Of a DNA stretch of 64,000 nt, positions 35,336 to 43,064 are shown in pieces. The stretch is from Myxococcales bacterium. Lineage in GTDB: Bacteria > Myxococcota > UBA727 > VGSZ01. A model generated the notes under the pieces. The model saw only the letters and a program-made list of their open reading frames with translations. It made no database searches and had not been told where the DNA came from. Within the stretch, counting starts at the first letter, position 1. Each line of letters opens with the position of its first letter. The stretch lies in the NCBI GenBank assembly GCA_023248635.1, contig JAHFED010000004.1, forward strand, positions 62,001 to 126,000. Reading direction: 5' to 3'. The translations under genes were made by a program, and so were the position numbers.

Positions 35336-36037
35336 TCATCGCGGTAACGCACCCCAAAATCCTGCAATCAGACCCAGGTGGTCATCGTCGTCGAGCACGC
35401 CGACGTCGACGCCGTCGAGCACCCCGAGCCCCAGCACCTCCATGCGCCAAGCGAAGGTGAGCACGGGGCCGCGTTCCTGGACGCCGCCGACGGAGGCGAA
35501 GGAGCTGCCCGGTGTCTGGCTGCGGGTGGTGGCAATGTGCTCGAGGAGATCTGCGCGGCCGTCGACGTCGGAGCTGGGATCGACGAAGCGTCCATCGGTG
35601 GCCCAGCTCTGCTCGAGCAGGTCCCGGCGAAGGCTGGGAGCGCTTTCGTTCCACGCCGCCTGATAGTGCGCCACCGCGCCGTCGTCGTCGGGGATGCCCT
35701 CCCCTGGCACTGGCAAGATGGCTGCGAGGCTCACCAAACCCACCTCGTTGACGAGGGCGAAGAGGAACTGACCAGTGCCCAAGCGGGCGCGCAGAACGTC
35801 GTGATGGGCATCGAGGGCGCCAACGTCGTCGAAGGCGGCGGCAACCAGGGCGACGCCGGCGTCAGGCGTGGGGCCTTCGGCGTCGACGAAGACGGCGTTG
35901 TCGGCCAGTGCGCTCGGGTCTTTGGCGAGCAGTCGCTCCCCGGCTCCGAGCACGAGATCGTTGGCGGCTGGAGGGCCACCGCAGGCGCAGCCAGCGAAAG
36001 CAAGGACGACACTGAAGCGAACGAGTGGTGCTGGCAT
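35336..36037 (-). CDS. Lipoprotein with SnoaL/NTF2-like domain
   Basis: 233 residues from the ATG at 36037, which overlaps the upstream stop as TGATG. The lipoprotein signal ends near CACGG. Residues 30-115 are an Ala/Asp-rich domain; from about 120 (VAHYQAAWNESAPSLRRDL) to the end the pattern fits a SnoaL/NTF2-like alpha+beta fold, with DGRFVDPSSDVDGRADLLEHI typical. These folds bind small ligands and no activity can be assigned. It is the last gene of a three-lipoprotein operon. Confidence 0.65.
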   Translation of the reverse strand: MPAPLVRFSVVLAFAGCACGGPPAANDLVLGAGERLLAKDPSALADNAVFVDAEGPTPDAGVALVAAAFDDVGALDAHHDVLRARLGTGQFLFALVNEVGLVSLAAILPVPGEGIPDDDGAVAHYQAAWNESAPSLRRDLLEQSWATDGRFVDPSSDVDGRADLLEHIATTRSQTPGSSFASVGGVQERGPVLTFAWRMEVLGLGVLDGVDVGVLDDDDHLGLIAGFWGALPR

Positions 36038-36537
36038 CAGTAAGCCTCGTCGCTCTTCATCAAGCGCGCGATCGTTGGGTCCCACTGGGGAGGGAGCTCG
36101 CTGGCGGTGACGTTCCAGTGGGTCACGCGGCCGCCCCCGATGCGATCCACGTCGCTCATGGCAGCCACGTGCGCGTCGGTGGCGACGAAGCCGTACATGG
36201 CTTCTTCGGACTCCCAGACGCTCATCGTGTAGTAGCCGTCGCGGGTGAAGAAATTCTTGCGCACCGCGTAGCCGACGAGACCGGGGGGATCGGCATCGAG
36301 CACCGCTTGCACGCCGTCAGCGCGCTCGGCGAAGAGGTCGTCGGCACCGTCGGCCAGCTCGAGGTGGGTCGCTGCGAGCACGAAGTGCTCACCGTCGGCC
36401 GGCTCGGCGGTCAAGCCTGCGCTCGGGCTGTAGCCTGGGCCCTCAAAGGCGGTCATGCCGTCGCCCGTGAGCGACACGACGTTGCAGGCAGCGACAAGGG
36501 CGAGGGCCGAAGCGGCGAGAATCCAGTTGCGTTGCAT
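36037..36537 (-). CDS. Lipoprotein with dimeric alpha/beta-barrel (ABM/DUF3291-like) domain
   Basis: 166 residues from the ATG at 36537, with GGAGG five bases upstream. The lipobox is LVAAC. The domain has FVLAATHLELADGADD, YAVRKNFFTRDGYYTMSVWESEEAM and HVAAMSDVDRIGGGRVTHW, the pattern of ABM-type dimeric barrels, whose members include monooxygenases and haem-degrading proteins. There is no clear catalytic residue. It is the middle gene of a minus-strand set of three exported lipoproteins. Confidence 0.65.
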   Translation of the reverse strand: MQRNWILAASALALVAACNVVSLTGDGMTAFEGPGYSPSAGLTAEPADGEHFVLAATHLELADGADDLFAERADGVQAVLDADPPGLVGYAVRKNFFTRDGYYTMSVWESEEAMYGFVATDAHVAAMSDVDRIGGGRVTHWNVTASELPPQWDPTIARLMKSDEAY

Positions 36538-36572
36538 GAGGCCTCCAGGATGGTCCATAATGTAGTCTGTGT

Positions 36573-36935
36573 CTAGTTTTTGGCGGGTGCGACTCGGCCG
36601 AAAGCGAGGTGAGTGAAGCGACGGGACAGGCGCGGCGAATCAAAAGTCTCGCGGCGAGCAAAAATGGTCACGTCGACGTCGGCGCCGACGGCGATGGGGC
36701 TGCGCAGCGTGGCCACCCAGAGGCTTGAGCCCTGAGGCTGCACGACGCGGAAGTAGCAATAGCTGCCAACGTCGAGGCGTTCGGCGACGACGCCGTGGTC
36801 GTGTTCGGTCGCACCGATCTGAAAGGGCACGCCGCCCCCCGGCGCTGCCGTCCGAGCGGCCGAAGACGGCCCGCCACATCCGACAGATCCCAGACCCAAC
36901 AGGCAAGCAACGAAAAACAGTCGAGCAGAGATCAC
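36573..36935 (-). CDS. Lipoprotein with NrfJ-like OB-fold domain
   Basis: 120 residues from a GTG at 36935; the frame is open ten codons further to another GTG. The signal is ARLFFVACLLGLGSVGC. The mature part reads VAERLDVGSYCYFRVVQ, LWVATLRSPIAVGADVDV and SPRLSRRFTHLAFG, the pattern of the small OB-fold proteins annotated as NrfJ-related. It is the first gene of the lipoprotein operon, 35 bases before the ABM-type gene. Confidence 0.6.
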   Translation of the reverse strand: MISARLFFVACLLGLGSVGCGGPSSAARTAAPGGGVPFQIGATEHDHGVVAERLDVGSYCYFRVVQPQGSSLWVATLRSPIAVGADVDVTIFARRETFDSPRLSRRFTHLAFGRVAPAKN

Positions 36936-37204
36936 CGCGCCCCCGAAAGTTGATGTCACATCCACAGTCTAGACACCGACCAGATTGTCGTCAAGGCGAA
37001 TCGCTGCGCTCGATCCTCGATCCCTCTTGGCGACTCTCGGCGTTGGGCAGACCGCGGCGCGTGCAACCGTCGCTGCCAGCGCCGCGGGGCTGGTTGACGG
37101 CGACCGCGAGCACCACTGCTCTACGGCCGGCGCTGCCAGAGCTCGACGGTGGCGCCCACGCGGGGTCGTCTCCTGAGGGCGAGTTGTTTTTCTGTCCGCT
37201 GAGC
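36936..37204. other. Intergenic region upstream of the lipoprotein operon
   Basis: The first part of a 1.1-kb region without an intact gene. I see no conserved protein, RNA or repeat here. The minus-strand operon promoter should lie near 36940-37000. Confidence 0.4.
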
Positions 37205-37510
37205 CCCGTGCGCGAGCTCCCGAGTCGAACATCAAGCGGACGGGGGATGACATCGACAAGTTCGAGTCGCGGGCGCGCTTCCCGCGCATCATCCCGCGTC
37301 TTTCCATCTCGGAACGCGGCGGAACGCGGAGTTGATGGGGGCCCCGCGTCCGGCTCCGCCGGCGCGGCGGGAGGTCCGCATCAGATCAGACCTCCCAGAA
37401 GAGCATGCCCGACGGAGCTGAACGAGACCGCTCTGCGGTCGAAGTTCAGCGAGATCGGGGATCAGTGGCGTGAGGCAGAATTCATCGCCTGATGGCGACG
37501 AATTCACCGA
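37205..37510. repeat. Repeat E copy 2 with a decayed A1
   Basis: Positions 37417-37465 are the inverted match (47 of 49) to 10784-10832. Positions 37205-37416 contain the other blocks of the E element (CGAACATCAAGCGGACG, GCATCATCCCGCGTCTTTCC, GGCTCCGCCGG) in a different order and orientation. The element ends next to a degenerate A1 hairpin (37480-37501, loop TGAT) and half an A2. It looks like a mosaic built by rearrangement. Confidence 0.6.
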
Positions 37511-37584
37511 CGTCGGAAAATTAAATTAAATTAGGGCGGTTTCCTAATTGATTGACCTTCGTCAGGCTTGGTCCTTTCCTCGAT

Positions 37585-37623
37585 GCCTTCGTTGCGTGCC
37601 TTCGTTGCGTGCCTTCGTTGCGT
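37585..37623. repeat. Three tandem 13-base units
   Basis: GCCTTCGTTGCGT is repeated perfectly at 37585, 37598 and 37611, followed by a partial unit. Confidence 0.9.
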
Positions 37624-37714
37624 GCTTGCATCTTGGGCCTGTCGGTGTCCACGTGAGCTGCTCGGCATTCTCAACGCGATGTTGAAGCATGACGAGGCTT
37701 GGAATGTCGCGTGA
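37585..37714 (+). pseudogene. Remnant of an IS110-family transposase C-terminus
   Basis: The frame 37652-37714 encodes RELLGILNAMLKHDEAWNVA and a stop. This closely fits the C-terminal end of IS110-type transposases (RKLL-ILNAM-...-W). Directly upstream is a 13-base unit (GCCTTCGTTGCGT) in three copies, 37585-37623, which in one frame reads VACLR, the expected preceding residues. As 13 is not a multiple of three, the duplications shift the frame. No other part of the transposase is visible. Confidence 0.5.
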
Positions 37715-38034
37715 GACGCGGCCGGCATCGATGCCCGAAGTCCAGACCCGCCCTCGCGGCCGGAGCGCCAGGGCACGTCTCCCGACGGCTCGACGGAGCC
37801 CCAGCCGGAGGACTGGCGTCGAGCCGTCGGTGTTGGCGCCGGCAAACCATGACCACGGGGCTACACACCCAACCGGCAGCGGACGCCAGCGGCACCAAAG
37901 CAGATCTGGCGTACGTCGAATGTGGTTGACGGCGAAGACAGAAACTCGGTGAAGCCAGAGGCTGCCCCTGCGCCGCGCCTTGGCCTCGAGGAAATTCCCG
38001 GCGCCGGGCTCGATCAATCAACAAGGACACCGCC
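37715..38034. other. Intergenic stretch, probably IS110 end sequence
   Basis: 320 bases between the transposase remnant and the rne stop. It has GC-rich inverted segments (CCCGGCGCCGGG at about 38000; GACGGCTCGACG / CGTCGAGCCGTC at 37788-37825) that can fold. Non-coding ends of IS110 elements can encode bridge RNA. Whether that applies to this fragment is unknown. Confidence 0.3.
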
Positions 38035-40533
38035 CTAGACTTCGACGACGTCAGGAGGATCTTTCTGACCCTCCTCGGCAGCAGAAGGGGCCACCGCCTC
38101 GGCCTTGGCCGCTGGCCCCTTCTTCGTCGTCGCCCGGCGCCGGCGCGGAGGTGCTGGCGCATCGTCGTCACTCGGCAACTCGATGACGTCCTCAGACACC
38201 GCCACCGGAACATCCTCAGCGACAGCGGCAACAATCTCGACCACTGCCGTCTCAGCCTCGACGACCGTTTCGCCACCCGCCACGACGCTGGCCGCGGCCT
38301 CGCCCTTGAGCGCCGCCCACGCGGCAGCTTCCTCCAGGGCGACGGGATCCACGCTTGGTGCGTGTGCGCCGCGCGATCTCGCCGGGTTCTCATCAGGCGA
38401 GCTGGCGTGCGCAGCCAAGGCAGAGTCGGCTGCTTCTTCTTCGTCTTCGCCTTCTTCTTCGCCATCCAGGGGCGCGCCGTTGAGAGCGTCGGTCTGGCCG
38501 TCGAGAGGACCCTTCTTGCGGCGACGACGACGACGGCGGCGCTTCTTGCTATCACCGGCGGTGGCGACGACGTCGGCGACGGCGGGGGCCTGGGCTTCGA
38601 CCTCGGCAAGGGAGAGCTCGGGTGCTTTGCCGAACAGGGCCTCGGTGAGGGGATCGTCGTAGTGCGGGGGTTGCTCCGCGTCCGGCGCCACGATCCGCTG
38701 CGGGGGGCGATCATCGTCGCGCTCGGCACCGCGTTCGCGTCCCCGGCCCGACATCGGCGCTGGACGGTCGACGGTCTCGGTGACTTCGACCTCGCCATTG
38801 GCGGCGCGCTCGGCGGCCATGCGTTCACGCTCCAGCTCCTCGGCGGCGTCGCGGGCGTCGGCTTCGAGGATGGCGGCCTCGTCGTGCAGGAAGGTGGGCA
38901 CCGGGCCAATGGAGGGCGGCGACACCGTCGCTCCGAAGCTTGGCGCAGTGCTCTCGTTGGTGCGACCTCCGCGGCGGCCGCGGCCGCGACCCCGCTCGAG
39001 CCGCGGATCGCGTACGCTTTGGGCAGCGTCTAGACCGGCCTTGCCTCGACGTTCTTCCTCATAGCGAATCTCGCTGCCTTGCAGACGCGCGTCGGCGACG
39101 ACGTCGACGAGGAGCTGGTGCTCTTCACCGAGCTCGAGCAGCTCACGGCGCTTGGTGTTGGTCAGCAGGTTGGCGACGTCGACGGGCAGGCGCACCGTCA
39201 TGCGCGCCAGATGCACCGCGTTCTTGCTGACCTTGTTCGACAGCTCGCGCAGGGCCCGCACCGCCAAGCCGCGGGGATCGCGCACCAAACCTGTGCCCGC
39301 GCAGTGGGGGCAGGGGCTGTGGCTGATGAGCCGGTGGGCCTGGCGCAGACGTTGGCGCGTGATTTCGAGCGTGCCGTTTTCGGAGATGCGGCCGATCTTG
39401 ACCCGCGCCTTGTCGTCCTTCATCGCATCGCGCAGCACGCGCTCGACGTCGCGGTCGTGGCGGCGGTTCACCATGTCGATGAGGTCGACGACGATGATGC
39501 CGCCCATGTCGCGCAGGCGCAGCTGGCGGGCCACCTCTTTGGCGGCCTCGAGGTTGGTCTTGTAGACCGTGGCCTCGTGATCGCTCTCGCGGGTGGAGCG
39601 GCCCGAGTTGACGTCGATGGCGACGAGAGCTTCGGTCTGGTCAATGACCAGATAGCCACCCGAAGGCAGCTTGACCTGGCGCTCGAAGAGCTCCTCGATC
39701 TCGCCTTCGATGCCGTACTTCTCGAACACCGGCTGCTTCGAGGAGTGCAGCTCGAGCAGCTGCACGGCCTCGGGCCCGCGCTCCTCGAAGTAGGACTTGA
39801 GCTCTTCGAATTCTTCTTCGTTGTCGATGACGATCTTGCTGATGTCAGGTGCCAGATAGTCGCGGATGGTGCGCACGATCAGATCGGGCTCGCGGTGCAG
39901 CAGGGTCGGTGCGCGGCCGAGCTGGGCACCGCGATCGATGGTCTCCCATTCACGCGCCAGGCTCTTGAGGTCGCGGTAGAGATCGATGCGCGGCCGCGAG
40001 ACGCCGGCGGTGCGGATGATCACGGCCATGCCGTCGGGGACTTCGATGTGGTTGAGGATCTCGCGGGCACGACGACGGGCCTGCTCGTCGTCGACTTTGC
40101 GCGACACCCCGCCGCCGGCTTCGTCGGAGTGCATGAGCACCACGTAGCGACCGGGCAGGGACAGATAGGTGGTGACGGCGGCGCCCTTGTTGCCCATCTC
40201 GTCTTTGGTCACCTGGACCACGACCTCTTGTCCGCGCTTGAGCACGTCGGAGATCTTCGGACGTCGCACGCCCTTCAGCTCGGGAGGATACAGCGCGGGC
40301 CGCACCTCGGAGAGAGCGAGAAAGGCCTGTTTGTCGTCGCCGAATTCGATGAAGGCGGCCTCGAGGCTGTCTTCGACGTTGGCGACGATGCCTTTGTAGA
40401 TGTTGCCCTTGTGCTTGGTGCGGGCCTGGTTTTCGATGTCGAGGTCGAGGAGCCGGCCGTCGGAGCCGCCCTCAAGAATCGCGACACGGATCTCTTCGGA
40501 CGCGCTCGCGTTGATGATCATTTGCTTGGTCAT
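38035..40533 (-). CDS. rne: Ribonuclease E/G family endoribonuclease
   Basis: 832 residues. The catalytic half (1-500) has the S1 region (GNIYKGIVANVEDSLEAAF), the 5' sensor region, catalytic Asp in VAIDVNSG (about 304) and IVVDLIDM (about 347), and the zinc-link CPHCAGTG. It cleaves single-stranded RNA and starts mRNA decay and rRNA processing. The C-terminal 330 residues are disordered, with basic clusters (RGRGRGRRGGR, KKRRRRRRRRKK) and acidic runs, as expected for a degradosome scaffold. GAGAAAG precedes the ATG at 40533. The long 5' region (40534-40800) has GC-rich hairpins and could take part in autoregulation, as in E. coli rne; that is inference. Confidence 0.95.
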   Translation of the reverse strand: MTKQMIINASASEEIRVAILEGGSDGRLLDLDIENQARTKHKGNIYKGIVANVEDSLEAAFIEFGDDKQAFLALSEVRPALYPPELKGVRRPKISDVLKRGQEVVVQVTKDEMGNKGAAVTTYLSLPGRYVVLMHSDEAGGGVSRKVDDEQARRRAREILNHIEVPDGMAVIIRTAGVSRPRIDLYRDLKSLAREWETIDRGAQLGRAPTLLHREPDLIVRTIRDYLAPDISKIVIDNEEEFEELKSYFEERGPEAVQLLELHSSKQPVFEKYGIEGEIEELFERQVKLPSGGYLVIDQTEALVAIDVNSGRSTRESDHEATVYKTNLEAAKEVARQLRLRDMGGIIVVDLIDMVNRRHDRDVERVLRDAMKDDKARVKIGRISENGTLEITRQRLRQAHRLISHSPCPHCAGTGLVRDPRGLAVRALRELSNKVSKNAVHLARMTVRLPVDVANLLTNTKRRELLELGEEHQLLVDVVADARLQGSEIRYEEERRGKAGLDAAQSVRDPRLERGRGRGRRGGRTNESTAPSFGATVSPPSIGPVPTFLHDEAAILEADARDAAEELERERMAAERAANGEVEVTETVDRPAPMSGRGRERGAERDDDRPPQRIVAPDAEQPPHYDDPLTEALFGKAPELSLAEVEAQAPAVADVVATAGDSKKRRRRRRRRKKGPLDGQTDALNGAPLDGEEEGEDEEEAADSALAAHASSPDENPARSRGAHAPSVDPVALEEAAAWAALKGEAAASVVAGGETVVEAETAVVEIVAAVAEDVPVAVSEDVIELPSDDDAPAPPRRRRATTKKGPAAKAEAVAPSAAEEGQKDPPDVVEV

Positions 40534-41101
40534 GACGAACTTTCTCAGACGTCGTCGTCACATCGGCTGCCCCCGCGGTTTTTCCGGGGGAGGGTGGCGC
40601 GACGACGACGAAGGGGCCCCGATCCAGCTTTGCAGCCGGGGAGCCGTGGGGTTTCAAAGCAGAAAAGCTGCTCCGTTCGCCCTCGCCGAGTGGTGCCTTC
40701 GCCATCAGGTTCAGCCGCACCGACGCACCGACCGCGCTCGTCACCACCGACCCGGGGAGCTCCCGGGCGGTGCGGACCTGCGCAATCTTTGTCGTCGTCA
40801 TGCAGCGCTCCTGGCGCGCGAAAGTTTGTGCCGTGCCAACGGTACAACCGTGAGCACTGCCATCCGGCGAAGGCAGGCGGCGCGTCCTTTTTCAAGGTGC
40901 GTGAGACAGCGGCCAGGCCAAAGGGCGGGACCACCACGTCGACCACGCATGCGCCGACCGGAGCCTTCGTTGGCCACGCCTGCCCGACGTCGACGCCGGG
41001 CGGTTCGCAACCTGAAGCTGGCCACGGCGTACCAGACGACAGCCGGACGAACAACTGCTCATTGCGCCGACCGTTCGCGCCCCGGCGTTCTCGGTCATGA
41101 T
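40534..41101. other. 568-base divergent region between rne and the MtfA-like gene
   Basis: Contains a GC-rich hairpin (CCCCCG ... CGGGGG, 40566-40587) in the rne leader, a decayed repeat C hairpin at 40825-40848, and a minus-strand open frame (40472-40801) that overlaps the rne start in another frame. I cannot say whether that frame is used. No clear promoters. Confidence 0.45.
40825..40848. repeat. Decayed repeat C hairpin
   Basis: Arms TTTGTGCCGT and ACGGTACAAC around GCCA, with two arm mismatches, followed by TGAGCACTG, which resembles the C linker GGAAGCACTTTG. A solitary, drifting copy. Confidence 0.7.
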
Positions 41102-41827
41102 GTGCCCGTGGGTCTGTTCAACCTGCTGCAGGGGCTTCGTCGCCGTCGCTGGCTGCGCCGTCCCTTTCCCTCAGCCTGGGAGCCCATCGTTGCTGCGCGC
41201 TTGCCCTTCGCCGCCCGCTTCGACGCCGACGAAGGCGCCCGCTTTCGCGATCATCTGAAGGTCTTTGCCTGGGAGAAGATTTTTCGCGGCATCGATGTGA
41301 GCGTCGACGACGAAATGCGCGTCGTCATCGCCGGCTCGGCGGCGCGGATCGTGCGCAACCTGCCCCATGGCCTCTACGACGCCATCGACACGGTGCTGGT
41401 GCGCCGTTTCGCAATCGAACACGAAGGCGGCCGGATTCTGGGCTACGTGCACCAGCTCGGCACCCTCCTGCTCTCGTGGGACGCGGTGAAGCACGGCATC
41501 GCCACCAGCAACGACGGGCGGGACACCGCGGTACATGAGTTCGCCCACGCCATCGATCTCAAAGACGGCATCTTCGACGGCACCCCGACCTTCGACGACG
41601 GCCACGACGACGCTGCCCGGGCCTGGGCTGGGGTTTTTTCGCGCCACTACCTCGCCCTCAAGGCCGCGCCTGAGCGTGGCGTGCTGCGCGCCTATGGGGC
41701 GACCAACGAAGCGGAGTTCTTCGCCGTCGCCACCGAGGTGTTTTTTGAAAAGCCCGCGGTGTTGAAGCGCAAGGCGCCCCAGCTCTATGCGACCCTCGCA
41801 GCCTACTACCGCGTCGAGCCCCACTGA
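41102..41827 (+). CDS. mtfA: MtfA-like zinc metallopeptidase (M90)
   Basis: 241 residues from a GTG at 41102 (another GTG two codons later). It begins LFNLLQGLRRRRWLRRPFPSAW, as MtfA proteins do. The zinc site is TAVHEFAHAIDLKDG (HExxH) and the later conserved segment is TNEAEFFAVATEVFFEKP. In enterobacteria MtfA is a cytosolic peptidase that binds Mlc and affects glucose uptake; here the regulatory partner is unknown. It converges with the next gene two bases after its stop. Confidence 0.88.
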   Translation: MPVGLFNLLQGLRRRRWLRRPFPSAWEPIVAARLPFAARFDADEGARFRDHLKVFAWEKIFRGIDVSVDDEMRVVIAGSAARIVRNLPHGLYDAIDTVLVRRFAIEHEGGRILGYVHQLGTLLLSWDAVKHGIATSNDGRDTAVHEFAHAIDLKDGIFDGTPTFDDGHDDAARAWAGVFSRHYLALKAAPERGVLRAYGATNEAEFFAVATEVFFEKPAVLKRKAPQLYATLAAYYRVEPH

Positions 41828-41829
41828 GC

Positions 41830-42153
41830 TCAGGCCGCCTTCTTCACGATCTTGTCTTTGACCCTGTCCCAGGTCTTCTCGACGACTTTGTCGGCGGCCT
41901 TATCGACGATGTCATCGACCAGTCCTGAGGCGAGCCCGGTCGGGTCGTCTTTGACCAGCTCCTGGGCCTTGGGGCGCATTACGTCGACGGCGAGCTGCTT
42001 GAGCTTGCCCTTGGCTTCGTCTTCGGCGGTCGCTTTGATTTCGTCCATCGCGCGCCTGACGATCTCCTCCTCACAGAGGGCGACCACCTTGTCGACGAAC
42101 TTGCCGGTGACGCCGCCGCCGAACAGGCCTTTGATCGTGTCGAGCAAACCCAT
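41830..42153 (-). CDS. Small amphipathic-helix protein
   Basis: 107 residues from the ATG at 42153, with AAGGAG seven bases upstream. After MGLLDTIKGLFGGGVTGKF, the rest is charged amphipathic helix (EEIVRRAMDEIKATAEDEAKGK; VDKAADKVVEKTWDRVKDK) with alternating Lys/Asp, like apolipoprotein-type or stress-related helical proteins. There is no signal or membrane span and no named family I can give with confidence. Confidence 0.72.
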   Translation of the reverse strand: MGLLDTIKGLFGGGVTGKFVDKVVALCEEEIVRRAMDEIKATAEDEAKGKLKQLAVDVMRPKAQELVKDDPTGLASGLVDDIVDKAADKVVEKTWDRVKDKIVKKAA

Positions 42154-42293
42154 CGCAGACTCCTTGGTTGCAGTTGTGACGTGTCGACGTTGAGACGCGG
42201 CGCGGGTTGCGACGCGATCGCCGGCTGTGACTACGTGGGCCAACCGCGTCGCACAACACAGACCTTTCGGTCAGGAAAATCGCCCGGACCTCG

Positions 42294-43064
42294 TCAGCGA
42301 GGGGTGATCGCGAAGAGATCGTGGCCCCGGCCGTAGTAAAGGGTGGCCAAGGTGTGCCGCTGCGTGCGGGGACGAGCATCGAGCCGACACAGCGCCTGCG
42401 ACTCCAACGGACCCTCGAGAAATTCTTTCTCGAAGCGCCACGTCTTGACACCCAGGCCGCAGACGTCGCCGCCGACGGAGAGGTCGAGCACCAGCTTCGA
42501 CGCCGGCGATCGAATCACGCGCTCGACCAAGGTGCCCGGTGGCGCCCAGGCCACGATGACGACGTCGGGTTGGTGCTCTCTCACTGCTGATTCCGCGCCG
42601 GATTTCGCGACATTGGGCAGTGGCTGGATCCCGGCGAAGCGCGTGTTGCCGAACTCCTTGCGGTCATTCGCGCTCATGCGCTTCTGGGGGCGGGTCCAAG
42701 AGAAGTCGTCGGTGGCGATCACCTCGAGGTCGGGGCGCCGCCGTTGCAGACAGGCCGACAAGAAGCCGTCGCCGGCGGCCACTTCGAGCACTCTCACAGC
42801 TTTGAGCTCGTCGAGGAGATCGCACAAGTGGCCCAGCCATTCGCGCGTGGGCAAGAGGTAGAGGGGCCCGGCAGAATTGGCTTCGCACACCCACCAGAGA
42901 TCGCGGACATCACAGGCCTCGATGGCGGCGACCAGCTCGCGCGCGGCGGGCAGACGACGTCGTCCATCACGGTCCCACAGCACGTCGACCAGGGCGGCGC
43001 GTGCAGCTCCACGGGCGGCCGTGTTGCGTCCAGCGTTGACCGGCGCGGGGACCGTGACGCTCAT
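42294..43064 (-). CDS. SAM-dependent methyltransferase-like protein
   Basis: 256 residues. Motif I is VRVLEVAAGDGFLSACLQ near 95, followed by LEVIATDDFSW; later PDVVIVAWAPPGTLVERV and SKLVLDLSVGG. The first 80 residues are helical, with DLWWVCEANSAGPLYLLP. The ATG at 43064 overlaps the permease stop as ATGA, so it is the last gene of a four-gene operon. The substrate is unknown. Confidence 0.75.
   Translation of the reverse strand: MSVTVPAPVNAGRNTAARGAARAALVDVLWDRDGRRRLPAARELVAAIEACDVRDLWWVCEANSAGPLYLLPTREWLGHLCDLLDELKAVRVLEVAAGDGFLSACLQRRRPDLEVIATDDFSWTRPQKRMSANDRKEFGNTRFAGIQPLPNVAKSGAESAVREHQPDVVIVAWAPPGTLVERVIRSPASKLVLDLSVGGDVCGLGVKTWRFEKEFLEGPLESQALCRLDARPRTQRHTLATLYYGRGHDLFAITPR

Noticed and set aside
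37671-38909. 412-codon minus-strand frame
   Set aside because: It overlaps the end of rne in another frame and has the Arg/Ser/Pro-rich make-up of a shadow.
40400-41101. N-terminal extension of the MtfA-like gene
   Set aside because: It crosses the rne start and a repeat; MtfA proteins start at the residues encoded from 41102.
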